From Deltaproteobacteria bacterium (GTDB taxonomy: Bacteria; Myxococcota_A; Polyangia; Palsa-1104; JAEUJZ01): a DNA stretch of 7,659 bases. Below are positions 1 through 4,696 of the stretch, one piece after another. Position numbers and translations under genes: made by a program. Under the pieces are notes generated by a model. The model saw only the letters and a list, made by a program, of their open reading frames with translations. It had not been told where the DNA came from and did no database searches. Numbering within the stretch: position 1 is the first letter of the stretch; each line of letters opens with the position of its first letter. The stretch is from positions 1 through 7,659 of the forward strand of contig JAGNNG010000072.1 of assembly GCA_017990795.1 (NCBI GenBank), read 5' to 3'.

Positions 1-704
1 ATCAAGTACAGCTCCGCCACGCGGTCGCGACTCGAGATAAAAGCCAATCGGTCCCCGCGCGGCGACAACACCGGCGAGAAATTGCCCTCGGGATTGTCCG
101 TTAGCTGGGTCAGTTTTCCGTCGCTACGTCGAATCGAAAACAGGTCACAAAAGCCTGCAGAGTTCGACTCAAAATAGATCAGCTCACCGTCCGGCGACCA
201 CGATGGACTGCGTAGCATGCCCCGCTTGGCACCCAGGGGACGCGGTGGCTCTGGTGTGGTCGCAGCGGCGTCTTGCGGTAGCCTCAGCAGCGAAAACCAC
301 TGCTTGCCACCCTCCTCCTCGCTCTCGGCGGAGGTGATTAGCAGGTCCTGACCGCTCGGACTTACGGGCCCGTTGTAACTAGAGACTTTGCCGTAGGTCA
401 GGCGACGCTCTGCCGTGCCATCTGGTCGCTGTAAGTAGACCTCGCGATGGCCGTCGCGCTCGGAGATATAGGTCAGCCGCGCAGCAATGGCTGCCCGCTC
501 AGCCAGCGGAATGGTTGTCGTCGCAGCCCCAGCAAGAGCCGGGGGCGACGACGGGGGTGGCCCAGCCTGCACCACCGCAGCAGCAGTCTGCGTCGGTGGT
601 GCAGGCGTAGCGCCCTTGCGGCAGGCCGAAGCCCCCGCAAGGACGCTAAGCGCCACGCTTACAGCAGTGGAACTACTCCACCTTGATGGCGTCAGCAATG
701 ACAT
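1..704 (-). CDS. PD40/TolB-like beta-propeller lipoprotein, C-terminus beyond window
   Basis: Partial gene; about 234 codons are visible before it leaves the window at base 1. The ATG at 702-704 is chosen because AGGAG lies just upstream (708-712) and because it gives a good export signal: a short Arg-containing start, a hydrophobic stretch (VALSVLAG) and a Cys near residue 28 in an LAGASAC context, an imperfect lipobox. A Pro/Ala-rich linker follows to about residue 65. Then come PD40-type propeller blades: LTYISERDG near 76-84, VSPSGQDLLITSAES near 113-127, SPSWSPDGELIYFESN near 165-180 and SPVLSPRGDRLAFISSRD near 209-226. WSPDG and SPxG turns are hallmarks of TolB/PD40 repeats, which usually bind proteins or ligands outside the cytoplasm. 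The reading frame overlaps the amidase gene by 32 bp, so translation is probably coupled. A GTG at 654-656 is a less likely start because it would cut the signal peptide short. The missing C-terminus could carry a further domain, so the exact function is unknown. Confidence 0.85.
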   Translation of the reverse strand, partial: MSLLTPSRWSSSTAVSVALSVLAGASACRKGATPAPPTQTAAAVVQAGPPPSSPPALAGAATTTIPLAERAAIAARLTYISERDGHREVYLQRPDGTAERRLTYGKVSSYNGPVSPSGQDLLITSAESEEEGGKQWFSLLRLPQDAAATTPEPPRPLGAKRGMLRSPSWSPDGELIYFESNSAGFCDLFSIRRSDGKLTQLTDNPEGNFSPVLSPRGDRLAFISSRDRVAELYL

Positions 705-2301
705 GCGCTCCTGCCGTCGTCCAGCGCGAGATAGCCACCGAGTTCCAGCCCGCAGTAAATGCAAACCGACCCAGCGAGACCCACTTGCCACCATCGACTC
801 GCTGATCCTTGTTCACGGTGCCCAGCGAGGTGCCTGCCGCATTAAAAACGACAAACGGCGTCGTCGGCGAGCGGTCCGAGCCCGCGGTCCACCAAGCGAA
901 CAGTTCCTTGGTGCCGGCTGCTGGCAAGTTAAATTCAAAGGTCATCGCGTCGGCGACCGAGGCGGTTGGGGCTGCGTAGTAGCCGCTGCCGTAAAACCCG
1001 GACACGTTGGTGGAAGAAACCCAAGCGCTCGATCCGAGATCGACCTTGCCATTGCTGCCGTTGTTGGCCTGGTTGCTGTCGACGATGACCGCGCTGCTGC
1101 CCGTGCCACCACCCACGCAGGTGTTGAGACGGTTCATATAGTCAGCCCACGGAAAGCCGGTGCCGGGGTCATCGGCGCGACGGACTGGATCGGGCTGGTA
1201 GTGGCCGATGATGTGGTTGCGGTCGCGGATGATGCGATTGCGCTTCACGATGTCGCACGACAGCTTCGCCGAGGCTGCGATTTGGCCCTCGGTCCACTTG
1301 TTGGTGCCTTGATACGAAAAGCCGCCATGCTCGATGCCGACCGACGGAGCGTTGGTGGAGGCGCCCATCCACTGCGCACCAACATGGTGAGCGGTGTCGG
1401 CTTCGTCGACGATCTGCGCCACTTCAGAGCCGCTCTCGTTGACGACGTAGTGCGCGCTGGTCTTGTTGGGGTTGGTCGGATACGGCGTGCGCAGCCAGCT
1501 GAGACAGCCAGAGTACTGACCCGAGCAGGTGTGCAGGACCAGCAGGGTGATGGCCTTGCTGCGTCCATCGGTGTAGTTGGACGACGGTGCAGGCAGCCAC
1601 TTGGCGCCTGAGTAACCCACCAAGTTGGCCGACGGCAGCGGCGCCTTCAGCATGCTGCTGGCCGAGCTGACCGCAAAGGGCTCCGCTGCTGGCTGCGCCG
1701 AAAGCCGTACGCCCTTGGCTACTTGCTCCTCAGCTGCGACACCACTGGCTAGGGTCTTATAGACCTCGGTATGAACGTACAGGAGCCGCGCTTCCTCGGA
1801 AATCAGGCCGCTGTAGCTGGCCACTACAGGTACCCACGCAGCCAGGTCGGCCCGCGCCGCTTCATCTAAGCCCTGCGCATCTGCCTCTGCCCGAAGCAGC
1901 GCTGCCGCCGCCGCAATGTTCGCCTCTGGAGATTGCTGCACTTCTGCGACGGTCCGCTTGGCTAGCTGCGCGCCTCGCTCTAGGCGCTCGCCACGCAGTG
2001 CCATGACGCCAAACGCTGGCGCTTCGCTGTCAAACTCCGACGTCGTGCCCGGCACCATGTACCAGCGCGTTGCCGAGTAGCCAATCGCCTTGAGCAGCGC
2101 CGAAGGCACCCCAAACGCCTGGGCCTGCGCCTCAAAAGCGGCATCCAGCGCCAGCGCTGCTTTGGCTGGCGACTCCTGCTTGCCCGTCAAGCCATCTTCA
2201 GACAGCGGCAGGGCAGGAGCCGGAACCATCTGGGCGTTGTCACAAGCGCCATACAGCGCCGTGGCCGAGAACAAGAGCGCGAAAGTGAGTCTACGTCGCA
2301 T
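673..2301 (-). CDS. Exported N-acetylmuramoyl-L-alanine amidase (Amidase_2/PGRP) with degenerate transglycosylase-like N-terminus and golvesin-C-like C-terminus
   Basis: A 542-residue protein predicted to cut the amide bond between N-acetylmuramic acid and the stem peptide of peptidoglycan. The start (MRRRLTFALLFSATALYGAC) is a signal peptide ending at Cys20; Tyr at -3 makes the lipobox imperfect, so it may be a lipoprotein or a cleaved secreted protein. Residues about 50-190 resemble the SLT-like module that precedes Amidase_2 in actinobacterial homologues (FGVPSALLKAIGYSATRW at 63-80, FGVM at 97-100, PEANIAAAAALL at 125-136), but Ala77 stands where the catalytic Glu is expected. The Amidase_2 domain spans about 245-395: likely zinc ligands are His257 (VLHTC), His367 (HIIGHYQ) and Asp378 (DDPGTGFPW), with Glu324 in SVGIEH. 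Cys259/Cys266 are spaced for a PGRP-like disulfide. Residues about 404-542 match the golvesin C-terminal type, ending HVIADAIKVE. Start supported by AAGGAG 6 nt upstream. It could act in self cell-wall turnover or on prey or competitor walls. Confidence 0.93.
   Translation of the reverse strand: MRRRLTFALLFSATALYGACDNAQMVPAPALPLSEDGLTGKQESPAKAALALDAAFEAQAQAFGVPSALLKAIGYSATRWYMVPGTTSEFDSEAPAFGVMALRGERLERGAQLAKRTVAEVQQSPEANIAAAAALLRAEADAQGLDEAARADLAAWVPVVASYSGLISEEARLLYVHTEVYKTLASGVAAEEQVAKGVRLSAQPAAEPFAVSSASSMLKAPLPSANLVGYSGAKWLPAPSSNYTDGRSKAITLLVLHTCSGQYSGCLSWLRTPYPTNPNKTSAHYVVNESGSEVAQIVDEADTAHHVGAQWMGASTNAPSVGIEHGGFSYQGTNKWTEGQIAASAKLSCDIVKRNRIIRDRNHIIGHYQPDPVRRADDPGTGFPWADYMNRLNTCVGGGTGSSAVIVDSNQANNGSNGKVDLGSSAWVSSTNVSGFYGSGYYAAPTASVADAMTFEFNLPAAGTKELFAWWTAGSDRSPTTPFVVFNAAGTSLGTVNKDQRVDGGKWVSLGRFAFTAGWNSVAISRWTTAGAHVIADAIKVE
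708..712 (-). promoter_or_regulatory. Ribosome binding site for the propeller lipoprotein
   Basis: AGGAG on the minus strand sits 3 nt before the ATG at 702-704, inside the 3' end of the amidase gene. The spacing is short, but the site supports this ATG over the downstream GTG and suggests reinitiation by ribosomes finishing the amidase. Confidence 0.55.
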
Positions 2302-2307
2302 GCTGAT

Positions 2308-2313
2308 CTCCTT
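2308..2313 (-). promoter_or_regulatory. Strong ribosome binding site for the amidase
   Basis: AAGGAG on the minus strand with a 6-nt spacer to the ATG at 2299-2301. It is the strongest Shine-Dalgarno match in the window and fixes the amidase start. Confidence 0.8.
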
Positions 2314-2394
2314 GTTTCTTCGTCGTGTGCCAATCCCGGCTAGCGCTGCAACCTCAACGCAGAATCAGCCGCGATTTGGACTGTTTAGGCCGAG

Positions 2395-2424
2395 AATATA
2401 GGCCACACGATAAAGCAGAATCAA
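2395..2424 (-). promoter_or_regulatory. Candidate sigma70-type promoter for the amidase-propeller operon
   Basis: On the minus strand TTGATT (2419-2424; 4/6 to TTGACA) is followed after 18 bp by TATATT (2395-2400; 5/6 to TATAAT). Transcription would start near 2388, giving a leader of roughly 87 nt before the amidase ATG. Its position in the AT-richer spacer upstream of a strong ribosome binding site fits a promoter. This is consensus matching by eye only. Confidence 0.45.
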
Positions 2425-2660
2425 CAGCAACGATTTATTAGTTCAAACCCACATTCAGTGACTATTTGCCGTCGGATATGTTGGCATTTTTGCCCGTACC
2501 AATTGTCAAATGACGCACTGCGATATCGACGTAAATCCCTGCAGTCGTGCGCACCAACGCACCGCGTCAGCAAATGATCGAATCTATCTATGCGCAGCAG
2601 GCGCCAAGGCGACAGCGCACTGCCACGAACCTGTACGCGACTGATTTACTTGATGGATCT

Positions 2661-2696
2661 TGCCGAGGACTCGGCAGAGTTTTACGACAGTAAAAC
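2661..2696 (-). terminator. Two tandem hairpins just downstream of the beta-helix gene (possible terminator or 3'-end structure)
   Basis: The first hairpin met by minus-strand transcription is GTTTTAC-TGTC-GTAAAAC (2679-2696; perfect 7-bp stem, 4-nt loop), starting 2 nt after the stop codon. The second follows 2 nt later: TGCCGA-GTCC-TCGGCA (2661-2676; perfect 6-bp stem, 4-nt loop). Neither has a downstream T-tract on the minus strand, so a classical intrinsic terminator is not shown. They may instead mark or protect the mRNA 3' end, or assist Rho-dependent termination. Confidence 0.4.
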
Positions 2697-2698
2697 GA

Positions 2699-4369
2699 CT
2701 ACTGCTTTAGCTCGGAAGCGCCGATATCCCACTTGCCGTTTGTCGGCTGAGGCCGCGCCCGACCATCGATATCGGTCGCGGGTAGCGTCTCCCCACTTGC
2801 GGGCGATACTTTGTCGATGCAGCAAGCGCGATTCGCGGCGTTGTCCGGCAAGCGAAATAAATCGTCGAGCATCGGCAGCAGTGGAATTGCCCAGGCCTTG
2901 GTGCGATTGGTATCGCTGGTGCCCAGAACAACATTTTTCGGCGAGCAGCTATCACCATCGCGCATCTGCGTACCATTGCCGTCTGGCGTATTCCCGACCA
3001 CGATTGAGCTACTAAACTCCTGCAGCATCCCGCCAAACGGGCAGCGCACGCCGCCGTCATATTTCACGCTATTACGGCCATTGCCGATAATCGTATTAAA
3101 GCGCAACGAAATCTTCGGCGTACCGTTGCTCGCCCCGAGCAGACTAATTGCTGTGCCAACATTGCCAGCGATTACGTTGTTCTCAATCAGATACGAAGTC
3201 TGCCCGCCGCCCATGGTATCGACGATATTGATACCCATGGTATGCGCTGTCGCCAGAGCATCAGTGAGCTTTGCTTGGCTATTCGCCCCAATCATGTTCC
3301 CACTCAAATGCAAATTGCAGTTATATACATCAACTGCCGCAACCTGCGTACCACTGAATGAGATTGGCGTATTGCCCATCAGCTGACTCTGCCATACGCG
3401 CACAGTCGGGCTTTTTGTCATCGTCCCGGTACAAGAGACCAGCATATTATTTTGATTCTGCTGACTTAGCTGCAGCTGGTCTATCGTGATGTTGGCCGTA
3501 CCAGAAACATTAAACAAGACGCCGCGACCTTCGATTATTGCTGGCGTCATATAATTCTTAGTTGGCGCACCGATAAAAGAGAGACTCAACTCTGTTAGCG
3601 GCTGACCGATTGGGTAATAGGGGCTGGTCCCAACCATTCGGACATAGCGACGATTTACCTGCGCACGCGCCAAGTCCCAAGCGCGGCTGGCTTCACACAG
3701 CGGCTTGTCGAAGGTAGTGCCAAATGCCGGGTCGGTATCGCTGCAGTTGGCCGCCTGCTTGTTTACATAAAGAACGCGCCCTTTTTCCCCGCTGCCGTTT
3801 TGCGCGCAGCTGCCAGCGGGCACGCCGTCTAGGTCTCCGTCGCGCACACAGACAAGCGAGTCGGTGCAGACGGTCAAGTCATTGCCGCACTTGACCTCGC
3901 CTTCGCAGTCCTTGTGCGCGCCGCAGGGGCGACATTGATTGTTGTCGCAAATCGGCTTGGCGAAGGGACAGTCCAGGTTGGTCAGACAGCCCACGCACTT
4001 GTTCACACCGCCGACGGTGGCGCAGATCTTCGCGTCGGTCACATTGGCGCACGAGTTGCTGGTCGCGTTGTCCGCCGGGTCGCACGCCACACAAGCACCC
4101 GTCATCAGCTCACACTTGGAGTGCGCTGGGTCCCCCGAGCAGTTCTTGTCCTCAAAGCAGGCATCGGTGCCGCCGTCTCCAGTCCCACCGACGCAGATGT
4201 GACGCAGAGGATGACAGGACTGCTTGACCGAGCCGGTCGCCGTCTCGACGGTGGGGCACTGGTTGCTATCGCTGCAGTACAGCGGGTCCTGAACCACACA
4301 ACCGGCCAGCGAGCCCAGAGCGAGTCCCAGCCCCACGCCCCCAAGCAGCGTCCAGCGACTCCGCCCCAT
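2699..4369 (-). CDS. Cys-rich, right-handed beta-helix surface lipoprotein (choice-of-anchor Q-like ending)
   Basis: With the ATG at 4367-4369 this is a 556-residue lipoprotein. The first 24 residues (MGRSRW, then a hydrophobic stretch ending SLAGC) form a clean lipoprotein signal with lipid-anchor Cys24. Residues about 30-190 hold some 22 cysteines in short repeats such as CVACDPADN, CVGCLTNLDCP and CRPCGAHKDC, as in disulfide-stabilised extracellular modules of myxobacterial surface proteins. Residues about 197-520 look like a parallel beta-helix, with N-rich rungs SYLIENNVIAGN (near 392-403), LRFNTIIGNGRN (422-433) and SIVVGN (455-460). The end, DIDGRARP (533-540) and DIGASE (548-553), matches the choice-of-anchor Q/PbH1 type. 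The frame extends to an ATG at 4544-4546 (615 residues), but the added 59 residues are basic, lack a ribosome binding site, push the signal peptide inward and contain the 4502-4515 palindrome; a GTG at 4412-4414 is also possible. Likely role: adhesion or glycan binding at the cell surface; no enzymatic residues were identified. Confidence 0.82.
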   Translation of the reverse strand: MGRSRWTLLGGVGLGLALGSLAGCVVQDPLYCSDSNQCPTVETATGSVKQSCHPLRHICVGGTGDGGTDACFEDKNCSGDPAHSKCELMTGACVACDPADNATSNSCANVTDAKICATVGGVNKCVGCLTNLDCPFAKPICDNNQCRPCGAHKDCEGEVKCGNDLTVCTDSLVCVRDGDLDGVPAGSCAQNGSGEKGRVLYVNKQAANCSDTDPAFGTTFDKPLCEASRAWDLARAQVNRRYVRMVGTSPYYPIGQPLTELSLSFIGAPTKNYMTPAIIEGRGVLFNVSGTANITIDQLQLSQQNQNNMLVSCTGTMTKSPTVRVWQSQLMGNTPISFSGTQVAAVDVYNCNLHLSGNMIGANSQAKLTDALATAHTMGINIVDTMGGGQTSYLIENNVIAGNVGTAISLLGASNGTPKISLRFNTIIGNGRNSVKYDGGVRCPFGGMLQEFSSSIVVGNTPDGNGTQMRDGDSCSPKNVVLGTSDTNRTKAWAIPLLPMLDDLFRLPDNAANRACCIDKVSPASGETLPATDIDGRARPQPTNGKWDIGASELKQ

Positions 4370-4447
4370 CGTCCGCGCGACAGGCCGACCGTCCGCGCTA
4401 ACAGCAGTCGACACGCGCGACGCATTCCAAGCGCGAGACGGCTTAAC

Positions 4448-4464
4448 GAACTGAAAAGGAACTG
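4448..4464. repeat. GAACTG direct repeat, 11-bp period
   Basis: GAACTG occurs at 4448-4453 and again at 4459-4464, separated by AAAAG. The 11-bp period puts both copies on the same face of the helix, as in tandem activator half-sites. It lies about 80 bp upstream of the preferred beta-helix start. Two hexamers can match by chance, so regulatory meaning is only suggested. Confidence 0.35.
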
Positions 4465-4501
4465 GTTTGGCCACAGGTAGGCTCCGAGAATCGCTTTGCT
4501 T

Positions 4502-4515
4502 TGTTTGTACAAACA
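4502..4515. promoter_or_regulatory. Perfect 14-bp palindrome TGTTTGTACAAACA, candidate operator
   Basis: The two 7-bp halves are exact reverse complements with no spacer. It lies in the divergent control region, 132 bp from the beta-helix start and 181 bp from the kinase start. An unspaced AT-rich dyad of this size suits a homodimeric HTH repressor or activator. No regulator gene is in the window, so its partner is unknown. Confidence 0.5.
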
Positions 4516-4672
4516 GGCGACGGCGCACCGTATCCAAGACAAGCATTTTTCGATGCTAACACAGGCGGCAGCAGCGCGGCGCTACAGTCATGGAGTTATT
4601 CGCGAGCGCTCCGCCAAACTGAGTCCGTCAGCGATAGGGCCGCACCACAGCTCAGCCGAAGCCGACCACATT

Positions 4673-4681
4673 TGGTATGAT
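4673..4681 (+). promoter_or_regulatory. Extended -10-like element upstream of the kinase gene
   Basis: TGG-TATGAT gives the TGn extension and a 5/6 match to TATAAT. No -35 hexamer is recognisable at 16-18 bp upstream, which extended -10 promoters can tolerate. Transcription would begin near 4688, only about 9 nt before the ATG at 4697 and almost on the in-frame GTG at 4688. This implies a nearly leaderless message or an upstream promoter not seen here. Confidence 0.28.
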
Positions 4682-4684
4682 CAC

Positions 4685-4690
4685 AAGGTG
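4685..4690 (+). promoter_or_regulatory. Shine-Dalgarno-like site for the kinase gene
   Basis: AAGGTG with a 6-nt spacer to the ATG at 4697. It supports that start over the far upstream ATG at 4496. It also overlaps an in-frame GTG (4688-4690) that would add only three residues. Confidence 0.5.
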
Positions 4691-4696
4691 TCAACC

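Larger units (their letters stand above)
2302..2698. other. 397-bp intergenic spacer between two minus-strand genes
   Basis: No supportable gene was found on either strand. The amidase-proximal part (about 2390-2510) is AT-richer than the flanking genes and holds the promoter candidate at 2395-2424. The other end, just after the beta-helix gene, holds two tandem inverted repeats (2661-2676 and 2679-2696). I see nothing identifiable in 2510-2660. A plus-strand open frame that begins at 2590 has no coding character and runs antisense into the beta-helix gene. Confidence 0.7.
4370..4696. other. 327-bp divergent promoter/control region
   Basis: This region separates the preferred starts of the beta-helix lipoprotein (minus) and the kinase-like receptor (plus). 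It contains a perfect 14-bp palindrome (4502-4515), a GAACTG direct repeat with an 11-bp period (4448-4464), an 11-bp odd-centre dyad AGCGC-G-GCGCT (4573-4583) and an extended -10-like TGGTATGAT (4673-4681). Both flanking frames remain open into it, so the exact boundaries depend on the start codons. I found no convincing -35/-10 pair for the minus-strand gene. Confidence 0.6.

Noticed and set aside
487..1611. A 374-codon plus-strand open frame antisense to the amidase and propeller genes
   Set aside because: Its protein is rich in Arg, Ala and Val with no recognisable motif, while the minus strand encodes a clear multi-domain amidase. Long antisense frames are common at this GC content.
2504..2509. 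Perfect TTGACA (-35 consensus) on the minus strand upstream of the amidase
   Set aside because: At the 17-bp spacing the -10 position reads TGCCAA, and no acceptable -10 hexamer is found at 16-18 bp. The pair at 2395-2424 is better.
2590..3015. A 141-codon plus-strand open frame starting in the intergenic spacer
   Set aside because: Most of it is antisense to the end of the beta-helix gene; no ribosome binding site, no signal or motif, and an odd Arg/Ser/Cys-rich composition.
3914..4480. Plus-strand frames antisense to the Cys-rich region
   Set aside because: Arg/Ala/Pro-rich shadow translation with no motifs; the minus strand shows ordered Cys repeats and a lipoprotein signal.
4370..4546. 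N-terminal extension of the beta-helix lipoprotein by 59 codons to the ATG at 4544-4546
   Set aside because: The added residues are basic and precede a complete lipoprotein signal, which should be at the N-terminus; there is no ribosome binding site at the upstream ATG. The evidence for the inner ATG is mainly the signal peptide, so some doubt remains.
4496..4696. N-terminal extension of the kinase frame by 67 codons back to the ATG at 4496
   Set aside because: No ribosome binding site, no similarity to kinase N-termini, and it would cover the palindrome and overlap the extension of the divergent gene. The ATG at 4697 has an SD-like site and sits right before the kinase fold.
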